From Verrucomicrobiota bacterium (GTDB taxonomy: Bacteria > Verrucomicrobiota > Verrucomicrobiia > Limisphaerales > UBA1100): 37,400 nucleotides of DNA. The translations under genes were made by a program, and so were the position numbers. Position 1 is the first letter of the stretch; each line of letters opens with the position of its first letter. The stretch spans positions 1 to 37,400 of the forward strand of contig JASLKQ010000028.1 of the NCBI GenBank assembly GCA_030747505.1. Direction: 5' to 3'. The notes below the pieces were generated by a model that worked only from the letters and a program-made list of their open reading frames with translations, searched no databases and was not told where the DNA came from. Positions 15,420 to 22,779 of this stretch are shown piece by piece.

Positions 15420-16109
15420 TCAAGATTCAGTTGGTAACAGTGCCTTTAATGGGCACTCGTTGCAAAGAGGGGTTCTCGGTTTGCAATAGCGGTTTCCCAC
15501 TCCAACCAGTTGGGCATGGTAGTCCTGCCAGTAATCAAGTTGTTGGGGGCCTGATTTCTGGTTGAGAGAGGATTCACAAAGCGATTGCAACTCATCATAA
15601 TCTGATTTTTCGTTGCACCAGTCGTGACGGCTGAAGATGCGCTTGGTATAGGCATCAATCACAAAGCTGTGATGGTTCCCGGCGTAAAGGAGCATGCTGT
15701 CGGCTGTTTCGGGGCCAATCCCGTTGATGGATAGAAGCCGGTTGCGGACGATCGGGGTGCTCCCATTCATCATTCGCTTGAGGCTGTCGCCATGTTTTTC
15801 AACGAGTACATTGACAAAGTTGCCAAGGCGCTTGGCCTTGATATTAAAGTAGCCGGCTGGGCGGATCAGTTGGGCCAACTCTTTATGGCTGAGTTTATAT
15901 ATCTTTCTTGGTGAAAGGAATTTGGCTGCCTTGAGGTTGGTAATGGCGTGCTCAACGTTTTTCCAGGACGTGTTCTGGGTAAGGATTGCTCCGACACAAA
16001 CCTCAAAGGCACTATCACCGGGCCACCAGTTGCGGTGACCAAAATGTTTGTGCATCAGGCGGTAAGCTTTGCGGAGATCGCGCTTCACGGACTGATGGGA
16101 GCTTTCCAA
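15420..16109 (-). CDS. Endonuclease III-like DNA glycosylase (COG2231/MagIII type)
   Basis: The 229 residues contain NWWPGDSAFEVCVGAILTQN and TSWKNVEHAI, then a helix-hairpin-helix (LSINGIGPETADSML, about 126-140) and FVIDAYTKRI with the catalytic Asp152. This is the pattern of the COG2231 glycosylases related to Helicobacter MagIII. The bifunctional lyase lysine of Nth (GRKTA) is replaced by Glu in GPETA, as expected for a monofunctional glycosylase. The C-terminal cluster motif reads C209-x6-C216-x2-C219, but the fourth position (225) is Leu, so a [4Fe-4S] cluster may be missing or altered. It would remove alkylated bases. The start overlaps the upstream gene by 25 nt. Confidence 0.85.
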   Translation of the reverse strand: MESSHQSVKRDLRKAYRLMHKHFGHRNWWPGDSAFEVCVGAILTQNTSWKNVEHAITNLKAAKFLSPRKIYKLSHKELAQLIRPAGYFNIKAKRLGNFVNVLVEKHGDSLKRMMNGSTPIVRNRLLSINGIGPETADSMLLYAGNHHSFVIDAYTKRIFSRHDWCNEKSDYDELQSLCESSLNQKSGPQQLDYWQDYHAQLVGVGNRYCKPRTPLCNECPLKALLPTES

Positions 16110-17524
16110 GCGGTGGCGGACGTAAGGCTGGATAGATCGGGCGCGAAACCCACGCCAAAGGGAGCGGAGTTAATGGAAGTGGCATCGATGCGGCCCTTAC
16201 AAATATTTAGAGTAGGCCACCCATCTGGTCCCTTATGGTAGAGATCAGCGTGGTGTTCCAGGGTATCGGCTTGCATTGTCTCAGGGAGTTGTGAAAGGCC
16301 TGAATGATAGTGGTGACCATTGCGTTCCACACTCTCGATACCCAGGGCAGCACACACCGCCAGATCCTGAAGCAGGGCAACAGGTCCCACATTGCAGAGG
16401 TCCTCGCCGCTCATGACAACGGTTTCACCCTCGTGGGTGCGTTGGGCAATGAGGCAGCGGTTGGTGATACCCTTGAAGATACCCTTGCAATTCTTGTGGC
16501 TGGTGCCGGCATAGCCCAGACGAAGGGCAGTGCTTAGGCTATCAAGCTGACCATCAGATTCATCAATGATCACCGGGGGACGATCGGGCCAGTCTTGGAA
16601 CTGATCGTACAGGGACTCCTCAAGGGCAACATCGCGGTGCAGCGGTTGCTCAATAAAGAGGAGTTTTTCAAAGAAGGAGCGGAGCGAATCTTTATCCTGA
16701 ATGGATTGCCAAAAGGCCTGGAAATCGGTGATGGACTTAAACTGTTCATTGCCATCCAGGCTAAAGGCAAAGTCGGCAGGAGCATGGGAGGTAATAATTT
16801 CAGCCAAGCTTTCCAGGCGGGCAAGGTCGGTGTCAGGCTGGCCATTAACCTTAATTTTAAAGTGGCAAAGGCCGTAGGTAGTGATGCAGTCGGTCAGAGC
16901 CTGAGGGAGTGAGTCGGATACCTTTTCATCATCCGGGATGTCTGCTGGAGTTAATGGATCAGCCAGTCCAACGGTATGGCGGGCGATGATAGAAGATAAG
17001 GGTTTTTCAGGCAGCCATTCGTGGGCCTTGGTGGCACCCATCTGGATCTGGATTGCTCCCATGCTCAGGCCCAGATCCTGATCGCGAAGGGCAGCGGCAA
17101 AGGGTTTAGCTGTGCTGCGGCAGCAGGCTTCAATAAGAGCGCGTTCAACCATGGAAGTGCCAAAGCCAGAGAGAAGGGGGGGGAGGTTTTCACTTTCACC
17201 CCAGTCTGATTGGGCCTCATGAAGGTTGAGCCAAAGATCAAATGGAGAATCAGCTTCCATGCCTGTTGAAGTTTCGCGGGCGTGCTCAATGACACGCAGC
17301 ATCTCCACCATTTCTTCTCCCAGCGGCGTTTCGGGAATCTTGGTAAACCACTTGGGCGGGAGATTATCCGCAGCAAAACCTTCGTGCACGGTTCCGTCTA
17401 TTTCAACGGACAATTTCAGGAAGGCGTATGGCACATCGGTCATGGTCGCGATGCCGTATTTAAAGGGCATGCGCGTGCGCAAATTAATCAGGCGGGTTTC
17501 CCCCTCTAGAATACGAACCTTCAT
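16085..17524 (-). CDS. Enolase-superfamily (mandelate racemase/muconate-lactonizing-like) enzyme
   Basis: The 479-residue protein has an N-terminal capping region (about 1-140) followed by a barrel. Candidate catalytic residues are K223 and K225 in FKIKVNG (KxK), D257 and N259 in SLDGNEQF, E292 in FIEQPL, D321/E322 in IIDESDG, and K344 in HKNCKG. The order KxK, D-x-N, E-Q-P, D-E, K fits the muconate-lactonizing-type subgroup. It is about 100 residues longer than usual, mainly from insertions around 60-125 and in the C-terminal region. Substrate unknown: racemase, dehydratase or epimerase are all possible. It follows the mutase gene after 55 nt containing a tandem repeat, and overlaps the glycosylase gene. 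Confidence 0.78.
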   Translation of the reverse strand: MKVRILEGETRLINLRTRMPFKYGIATMTDVPYAFLKLSVEIDGTVHEGFAADNLPPKWFTKIPETPLGEEMVEMLRVIEHARETSTGMEADSPFDLWLNLHEAQSDWGESENLPPLLSGFGTSMVERALIEACCRSTAKPFAAALRDQDLGLSMGAIQIQMGATKAHEWLPEKPLSSIIARHTVGLADPLTPADIPDDEKVSDSLPQALTDCITTYGLCHFKIKVNGQPDTDLARLESLAEIITSHAPADFAFSLDGNEQFKSITDFQAFWQSIQDKDSLRSFFEKLLFIEQPLHRDVALEESLYDQFQDWPDRPPVIIDESDGQLDSLSTALRLGYAGTSHKNCKGIFKGITNRCLIAQRTHEGETVVMSGEDLCNVGPVALLQDLAVCAALGIESVERNGHHYHSGLSQLPETMQADTLEHHADLYHKGPDGWPTLNICKGRIDATSINSAPFGVGFAPDLSSLTSATAWKAPISP

Positions 17525-17538
17525 GGGTCCTGATGGTG

Positions 17539-17568
17539 GGGGGCAAGGAAGAAGGGGGCAAGGAAGAA
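17539..17568. repeat. Perfect 2 x 15-nt tandem repeat upstream of enolase-superfamily gene
   Basis: GGGGGCAAGGAAGAA is repeated twice without a gap, between the mutase stop (17580) and the enolase-like gene start (17524). In the direction of transcription it is C/T-rich, so it offers no Shine-Dalgarno sequence. Confidence 0.85.
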
Positions 17569-17579
17569 GGTGTGGGGCT

Positions 17580-19019
17580 TTACTTCAAAAGTTTCCGGCA
17601 GGCGGTTTGCAAACGTTTCATTTGAGCTTCTGATTTGGTTTCCAGATAGCACCGGATGACCGGTTCAGTGCCGCTAGCGCGGAAGGCTGCCCATTCGCCC
17701 TTGGGCAGCAGGAACTTGTAGCCGTCAGTCGTAATAAATTTCTCCACCTTGGCTGCGCCAATTTTATCCAAGCCTTTTGCCAACCTTTTAAGGATGGCCT
17801 CCTTTTGTTTGGGATTAATCTGCACATTAATTCTGTCGGTATAAAATGGGCCAATATGTTTCTCCAGTCCCTTAAGAATCTTGCCCAACGGTTTGCCTTC
17901 TACCGCAACCAGTTCGGCCATCAGTAAACAGGCAAGGATGCCATCCTTTTCAGGCACATGGCCTTTCACGCTTAGGCCACCGCTTTCCTCGCCCCCTACA
18001 ATAATCGCTTCACTTTCCATTAGTGCACCGATGTGTTTGAAGCCCACTGGCGTTTCATAAAGCTTCACGCCCAGATGGGCAGCCACTGCATCAATCATGT
18101 GGCTGGTGGGAACGGTGCGTACCGCTGCTCCCTTCCATTTACGGTTCTTTTTAAGGTGATACAGGGTAAGGGCCAGAATCTGGTTGGGTGTGAGCCAGGT
18201 GCCATCTTTATCGACTACACCAAATCGGTCTGCGTCCCCATCTAAGCCCAAGGCCATCTTTGCCTTTCCAGAGGCCACGCAGGCTACGGCTTCAGTCATT
18301 CCTTCAGTATTGGGTTCAGGCGGTTTGCCGCCAAAGAGGGGGTTTGGTTTCTCATGGAAACGGGTGACTTTTACTCCCGCTTCCTCCAGTAAGGTATCGA
18401 GATAGCCGCGGCCGGCTCCGTACATCAGTTCCACGGCGATTTTCATCTTCGCCTTCTTGATAGCCTTGAAATCAACCAGTTGTTTTAAGCGCCTGAAGTA
18501 GGCGCCCATGGGATCGATTTCCTTGCACTGGTAGGTGCCAATGACGCATCCATCAAAATTCCAGCCTCTGGCCAGGCGTTTGGCAATGTTGTCCTCGATT
18601 TTTTTCGTGACCTCAGGTGTAGCTGGAGCGCCATTGTGTAGGGAATATTTCAGGCCCTGATATTCTGCCGGGTTATGGCTGGCAGTCATGTTGATGCCGC
18701 CCAGAGCTTTGCGCACACGCACAGTGTGACTGATAACCGGGGTAGGGGTGTCTCGGTCACACAAAAGAGCGGTGAAGCCATTGGCTTCCAGAACCTCGGC
18801 GACAGTCAGGGAAAAATCACGGCCCAGGAACCGGGCATCATGCCCGATAATGATGTTGGGTTTAAGCTTGGCCAGAGCAGAGGTTTTCTTGCGACGTTCG
18901 GCTTTGAGGTAATCGGCAATGGCCTGAGTGGTGAGCCGGACCCTGTCGAAGGTAAAATCCTTGGCGATCAGGCCGCGCCAACCGGAGGTCCCAAACTTAA
19001 TGGGAGGCAGTTCGTCCAT
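17580..19019 (-). CDS. Phosphoglucomutase/phosphomannomutase-family alpha-D-phosphohexomutase
   Basis: The 479-residue enzyme has all four family domains. FGTSGWRG lies near the start, the phosphoserine loop is MTASHNPAEYQG (Ser114), the metal-binding loop GLDGDADRFG (258-267), the sugar-binding loop EESGGLSVKGH, and the phosphate-binding loop FRASGTEPVIRCYLE near the C-terminus. It interconverts hexose 1- and 6-phosphates; whether it prefers glucose, mannose or glucosamine cannot be told from these motifs. It starts 7 nt before nuoA's stop in transcription order, so it is probably co-transcribed with nuoA, an odd pairing. It may supply sugar phosphates for the downstream GT2 enzyme. Confidence 0.93.
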   Translation of the reverse strand: MDELPPIKFGTSGWRGLIAKDFTFDRVRLTTQAIADYLKAERRKKTSALAKLKPNIIIGHDARFLGRDFSLTVAEVLEANGFTALLCDRDTPTPVISHTVRVRKALGGINMTASHNPAEYQGLKYSLHNGAPATPEVTKKIEDNIAKRLARGWNFDGCVIGTYQCKEIDPMGAYFRRLKQLVDFKAIKKAKMKIAVELMYGAGRGYLDTLLEEAGVKVTRFHEKPNPLFGGKPPEPNTEGMTEAVACVASGKAKMALGLDGDADRFGVVDKDGTWLTPNQILALTLYHLKKNRKWKGAAVRTVPTSHMIDAVAAHLGVKLYETPVGFKHIGALMESEAIIVGGEESGGLSVKGHVPEKDGILACLLMAELVAVEGKPLGKILKGLEKHIGPFYTDRINVQINPKQKEAILKRLAKGLDKIGAAKVEKFITTDGYKFLLPKGEWAAFRASGTEPVIRCYLETKSEAQMKRLQTACRKLLK

Positions 19020-19025
19020 GGAAAC

Positions 19026-19409
19026 CTAATTTTTCCAATCAAAGGCCTTCTTTTTGAGGGCATATATGTAACCGACAAAAAGAATGCCCAGAAATGAAAT
19101 CATGGAGCCGAAGATTAAGGGGGCGTTCTCGGCCAGCATTTCCTTGTAAACAACGGCCCAAGGGAAGAGGAATACCACTTCGATGTCAAAGAGGATAAAG
19201 AGCATGGCCACCAGATAGAACTTAACCGACATGCGCGGAACTCCAGCACCTTCAGGCAACATGCCACATTCATAAGCGGTATCCTTAATTGGTTCACCCT
19301 TGGCACGTTTACCAATGACTTTCGAAAAGATGAGCATTCCGGCAGCAAAGGCAATGGCTACGCCTAAGAGAATAAGTACTGCAAGATATTGGGTCAGTTG
19401 ACCGTCCAC
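19026..19409 (-). CDS. nuoA: NADH-quinone oxidoreductase subunit A
   Basis: The 127-residue membrane protein has three helices and the diagnostic blocks of complex I subunit A (NDH-1 chain 3): the loop DTAYECGMLPEG (43-54) and VKFYLVAMLFILFDIEVVFLFPW (about 62-84, with the conserved acidic pair in the second helix). A third helix (about 96-118) ends with a basic tail. Initiation is at GTG. The subunit belongs to the membrane arm near the quinone site and works only in the whole complex. Here it is followed by a mutase gene instead of nuoB, so the remaining subunits must be encoded elsewhere. Confidence 0.95.
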   Translation of the reverse strand: MDGQLTQYLAVLILLGVAIAFAAGMLIFSKVIGKRAKGEPIKDTAYECGMLPEGAGVPRMSVKFYLVAMLFILFDIEVVFLFPWAVVYKEMLAENAPLIFGSMISFLGILFVGYIYALKKKAFDWKN

Positions 19410-19500
19410 GCCCTTCTTTCTAGGGATTGGTTTAATTTGAGTCCAGTGTAAATCATTTGTGGCTTGCGTTTTTCAGTAAGATTTCCATGATTCGCCGCCC

Positions 19501-20238
19501 GTGGAACCGCTGGAAAATACTACCGAGGAAGATAAGTTAACACTATTCATGGAATGGTTGCTGGCTAATTGGGTGCATGTGGTCTTTGCGGTTGCTGTAG
19601 CTCTTTTGGCGGGTGCGTTCATTTATAAGGGAAATGTGGAAGCTGTTGAAAAAGAAGAGACGGCTGCAGAGGATTTGCTCGGGGCAATTTATCCTGATGA
19701 GTTTAAAGTGGATACAGTTGATCCAAACAAGGCTCTTTCTGATCGCTTACGGCAGGTGGGGCAGGCTTATCCGGGGACCAAGGCAGCTGACAATGCAGTA
19801 TTTCTGCAAGCCAGTGCCCTGTATGAGGAGGGCAAGTTTACACAGGCAAAGGTGGCTTTTGGTTCTTATCTTAATCTGGCAGGGACAGGGCCACTGGCTG
19901 CGGCTGCTCAATTTGGATTGGCTGCCGCAGAGGATGCTGTTGGGGAAAAAGAAAAAGCTCAAAGCAGTTATAAGGTTGTGATTGCCAATTATGGATCCGC
20001 CCCGGAAGCCATGCAGGCGCGAGTTGCCTTGGCTAAGATATTATTGGCAAAACCCAATCCTGAGATTGAACAGGCTAAGCAGTTGCTTCTTGCTGCTTCG
20101 CAGGAAAGCTTACTGAGCCGTATTCCCGGGTTCTGGGGGAGAGAAGCCGAGCGTTTACTGGCTCCTTTACAGGTGAAAACTGAAATCAAGGCAGAGGATG
20201 ACAACGGCGCATCTGGGGAAGCTAAAAAGGACGAGTAG
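19501..20238 (+). CDS. Membrane-anchored TPR-like protein
   Basis: A GTG start gives 245 residues. After an acidic N-terminus, a single transmembrane helix (about 21-43, WVHVVFAVAVALLAGAFIY) anchors a helical domain. The pattern ADNAVFLQASALYEEGKFTQAKVAFGSYL...AAAAQFGLAAAEDAVGEKEKAQSSY reads as tetratricopeptide repeats similar to YfgM/TPR_21-type proteins. In enterobacteria YfgM helps SecYEG and periplasmic chaperones; a similar role here is inference. The C-terminus is charged (KAEDDNGASGEAKKDE). No ribosome-binding site is obvious. It is divergent from nuoA across about 90 nt. Confidence 0.72.
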   Translation: MEPLENTTEEDKLTLFMEWLLANWVHVVFAVAVALLAGAFIYKGNVEAVEKEETAAEDLLGAIYPDEFKVDTVDPNKALSDRLRQVGQAYPGTKAADNAVFLQASALYEEGKFTQAKVAFGSYLNLAGTGPLAAAAQFGLAAAEDAVGEKEKAQSSYKVVIANYGSAPEAMQARVALAKILLAKPNPEIEQAKQLLLAASQESLLSRIPGFWGREAERLLAPLQVKTEIKAEDDNGASGEAKKDE

Positions 20239-20245
20239 CCCCGGC

Positions 20246-20259
20246 GTAAACCCGTTTAC
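20246..20259. repeat. Inverted repeat upstream of aquaporin gene
   Basis: GTAAAC-CC-GTTTAC is a perfect 6-nt inverted repeat with a 2-nt centre, starting 8 nt after the TPR-gene stop and about 85 nt before the aquaporin start. No T-run follows. It might be a regulator site. Confidence 0.35.
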
Positions 20260-20330
20260 AGTGAATAACCCTCTCTTGCGGTAGTCTTTGTTATCCGATA
20301 AGCCTCCGTTCGCGCCTTTATATGGTGCTG

Positions 20331-20340
20331 GAAGGAGGAA
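20331..20340 (+). promoter_or_regulatory. Unusually strong Shine-Dalgarno site
   Basis: GGAAGGAGGA lies a few bases before the ATG at 20344, at standard spacing. Most genes in this window have no such site, so it both fixes the aquaporin start and marks it as potentially highly translated. Confidence 0.75.
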
Positions 20341-20343
20341 TTA

Positions 20344-21249
20344 ATGGCTGAAGTTACAGGCACTACGCCCGCGCAATATGGGGAGGCTGAATCACCACAA
20401 CCAACAACTCAATCCCGGTGGGAAACACAAACCCATTGGCACCAGGAGGAGGGGAGTGAAGCCGACTCTCCAGTACGGCAGGTATTAGCCGAGTTCATAG
20501 GGACATTCGCTTTTGTTGCAGTGGCTGTATGCACGACGTACTGGTGGTATCCGGATTTTGTGGCCATGGGCTTGGCATGTGGTTTGACTGTGGTGGTCTT
20601 GGTGTCAGCTTTTTCCCGGTTGGGGAGTGGACAGTTTAACCCGGCTATTACGCTTGGATTATTATTGGGAGGCCGCCTTCCATTAGCCCGGGCCATGATG
20701 ATTCTGCCAGCGCAAATCATATCAGCTGTTTTGGCATGTTTTATTCTTTCGAGTTTCCTCGGGGCAAACGAAAAGATGAATTGGATTAAACCGGGACCCA
20801 TTAATGAAACGACCGGTCAGCAAACGGCAACCATGAAAACCCCGATCGAAGCGGCTACTCCTTTCATTCCGACCCGAATGGAGATCCCAGAGCCCATTGG
20901 GCAGGTGGCTCCCCGCGCAATCCCAAATTCCCAGCGGGTAAGCGTGGTCAAGGCGATTGTCATCGAGGTGATGCTGACTTTCTTCTGGGGGTTGGCGGTT
21001 TTTGCCGGATTACGAAATGAGAACCGACAAATGGCGGGTTTTCTGGCTGGAGGTGCGGTGGCCGTTGGTTTGTTGTGTGGCGGTATTTTGACCGGGGCGG
21101 TAATGAACCCGGTTCGTGCGTTTGGGCCTGCTGTGGTTTCAGGGCAATGGGATTTTCAATTGATCTACTGGATAGGACCGATGCTTGGAGGGGCTCTGGC
21201 GGGGGTAGTGTGTGGCCAATTCCTCTTTCGCGATGACGAGGCAGTGTAG
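20344..21249 (+). CDS. MIP-family aquaporin/glycerol-facilitator-like channel, divergent
   Basis: The 301-residue protein has six hydrophobic helices and both MIP half-repeats. The first has SGQFNPAIT (NPA at 99-101). The second has GAVMNPVRAFGP, where NPV replaces NPA but the selectivity arginine (R258) is kept. There is a polar 45-residue N-terminal extension (rich in T, Q, E) and a 60-residue polar Pro/Thr-rich insertion (about 141-199) in the loop linking the halves. AqpZ has about 231 residues, so the extra length lies in these parts. The NPV motif and long loop suggest altered selectivity or gating. The channel is in the inner membrane; the solute is uncertain. Confidence 0.88.
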   Translation: MAEVTGTTPAQYGEAESPQPTTQSRWETQTHWHQEEGSEADSPVRQVLAEFIGTFAFVAVAVCTTYWWYPDFVAMGLACGLTVVVLVSAFSRLGSGQFNPAITLGLLLGGRLPLARAMMILPAQIISAVLACFILSSFLGANEKMNWIKPGPINETTGQQTATMKTPIEAATPFIPTRMEIPEPIGQVAPRAIPNSQRVSVVKAIVIEVMLTFFWGLAVFAGLRNENRQMAGFLAGGAVAVGLLCGGILTGAVMNPVRAFGPAVVSGQWDFQLIYWIGPMLGGALAGVVCGQFLFRDDEAV

Positions 21250-21255
21250 TGACCA

Positions 21256-21666
21256 ATGGGCCAACCCATTGCAGTTGCTGCCGGCTTGATCTTTAAGGCA
21301 GGGAATCTTCTTATCACCCGACGCCCGGCGGGCAGTCATCTTGCGGGCCTTTGGGAATTTCCAGGAGGAAAGTGTGAGAAGGGCGAAACGCTTCAGGAAT
21401 GCCTTCAGCGTGAGCTGCACGAGGAATTGGGCGTGGTTGTGAATGTTCGGGAATGTGTGGAGACTCTTGAGCACGCTTACCCGGAAAAAGTGGTTCAACT
21501 TTCTTTTTTTCGGTGCAATTTGGTAATGGGCGAACCGGAAGGGAAGGAGGGTCAGGAAATCGCCTGGATTGGCCCCAAACAGCTGGGGGGCTTTTCGTTT
21601 CCCGAGGCCGATTCAAAAATGCTCCAAAAGCTACACGATAACGAGACTTGGTGGGCAGGGGAGTAA
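21256..21666 (+). CDS. mutT: MutT-type Nudix (d)NTP pyrophosphohydrolase
   Basis: The 136-residue protein carries a perfect Nudix box, G-x5-E-x7-R-E-L-x-E-E-x-G, at residues 38-60. It is preceded by LLITRRPAGSHLAGLWEFPGG, the MutT-typical segment that includes the substrate-binding WEFPGG. MutT hydrolyses 8-oxo-dGTP and thereby prevents A:T to C:G transversions. The close match (including the C-terminal aromatic WIGPKQLGGFSFP) supports this, though other Nudix substrates cannot be excluded. It begins 6 nt after the aquaporin stop. Its stop codon directly abuts the 3' end of the oppositely transcribed tRNA-Pro gene. Confidence 0.88.
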   Translation: MGQPIAVAAGLIFKAGNLLITRRPAGSHLAGLWEFPGGKCEKGETLQECLQRELHEELGVVVNVRECVETLEHAYPEKVVQLSFFRCNLVMGEPEGKEGQEIAWIGPKQLGGFSFPEADSKMLQKLHDNETWWAGE

Positions 21667-21743
21667 TGGTCGGATCGGCGAGATTCGAACTCACGACTTC
21701 CTCGTCCCGAACGAGGCGCGCTACCAGGCTGCGCTACGATCCG
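21667..21743 (-). tRNA. tRNA-Pro (anticodon CGG)
   Basis: Read on the minus strand, the acceptor CGGATCG pairs with CGATCCG. A D-arm GCGC/GCGC, anticodon stem CCTCG/CGAGG with loop TTCGGGA (anticodon CGG, proline) and T-arm GTGAG/CTCGC with loop TTCGAAT follow. Discriminator A and CCA are encoded (21667-21670). The 77-nt gene is complete, and its 3' CCA is immediately next to the mutT stop codon with no spacer. Confidence 0.97.
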
Positions 21744-21808
21744 TTCGTCGAGATATAGCGAATAACACAAAGCAAATGCAACGCTGTTTTCCTCAATCTT
21801 GGAATGAA

Positions 21809-21836
21809 TTGACTGTGATGAATTATGGGCTATATT
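21809..21836 (+). promoter_or_regulatory. Candidate sigma70-type promoter for SGNH-like gene
   Basis: TTGACT (21809-21814) and TATATT (21831-21836) are separated by 16 nt. Transcription would start near 21843, so translation would begin at most about 16 nt inside the message. No Shine-Dalgarno sequence is present. Confidence 0.6.
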
Positions 21837-21849
21837 CGTAGTGTACGAG

Positions 21850-22779
21850 ATGAGACAAATGCGAAGAATTTTGCTTATTCTATCGGTTTTATTGGTGTTT
21901 ATAGATACGCCTCAAATATGGGCTTCCCAGGCGATCGGCACGTACCGCTTTGGTCTTCGTTGGAATGGCTACAACCGAGGATTGCCCCTCCCTTTCTCTG
22001 GTTGGTCCAACCCCAGAGTTCCGGTGCGACCGTGGGTTCCACCAAAAATTACCTATACTACAAATCGGGTGATGTTTCCCGATACGTTGCACGTCTTGTT
22101 TCTCGGTAATAATATTACCGGCGCAAATGACATGGCAAAGGTGCTTGCAAAAATGAGTCAAGCCGGCAAGCAGAAGATTAGCGCCAAGTCCTATGCTCCC
22201 TCGGGGTACACACTTCTGAATCACGCGGTTGATATACATAGCCTCACCAATGTCAGTACTTCTTTTCCGGATATTAGAAATTTTACGAACCGTATCCCTC
22301 AGCACGTAATCATCTTGCAGGAGCATACGCGTGCGCCGGTGTATACCCCCGGGGCAACCATGACTGCGGCGCAGCGGTTGGATACCGTTGCCAAGGCGGC
22401 TAAATCTCAGATAGCATTTTTTCTCCCCCACGCGCTGGGTGATCAGTTTTACAGTACCGGGATGATGTATCGGCGGGCTGAGGCGAGCATTTACGCCATT
22501 GCATCACAAGTGAAGGCCCCTGTTGTCCCCGCTGGTTTGGCTTGGAAACTGGTGGAGGCGCGTCACCCGGAAATCAAACTGCGCGACCGGGGGGGCTTCT
22601 TGCCGTCCCATGAAGGAACCTATCTCAATGCCTGCATGATGTATTGTGCTCTTACCTGGCAGTCACCGTTGGGTTTGTCTAATGGAGGGTTATATCTTGT
22701 AGATAGAAGGGAGGCAGCCATTTTACAACGAACCGCTTGGGAAGTTTTTGTGGCGAGGCAGGGAGCAATTCCCTTTTAG
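21850..22779 (+). CDS. Exported SGNH/GDSL-like (DUF4886-like) protein lacking the usual serine
   Basis: The ATG at 21850 gives 309 residues. A GTG at 21841 or the ATG at 21859 would also be possible. A signal peptide precedes a proline/tryptophan-rich region (RGLPLPFSGWSNPRVPVRPW). The core has LHVLFLGNNITGANDMAKVL, where DUF4886-like SGNH proteins have GNS-x-T-x-x-N-D, and near the end HEGTYLNACMMYCALTWQSPLG, which matches their H-x-x-G-S-Y-L block. The nucleophile position reads Asn rather than Ser, so it may be catalytically inactive. The family assignment is from memory of the motif pattern and moderately sure. The stop overlaps the convergent methyltransferase gene by 4 nt. Confidence 0.65.
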   Translation: MRQMRRILLILSVLLVFIDTPQIWASQAIGTYRFGLRWNGYNRGLPLPFSGWSNPRVPVRPWVPPKITYTTNRVMFPDTLHVLFLGNNITGANDMAKVLAKMSQAGKQKISAKSYAPSGYTLLNHAVDIHSLTNVSTSFPDIRNFTNRIPQHVIILQEHTRAPVYTPGATMTAAQRLDTVAKAAKSQIAFFLPHALGDQFYSTGMMYRRAEASIYAIASQVKAPVVPAGLAWKLVEARHPEIKLRDRGGFLPSHEGTYLNACMMYCALTWQSPLGLSNGGLYLVDRREAAILQRTAWEVFVARQGAIPF

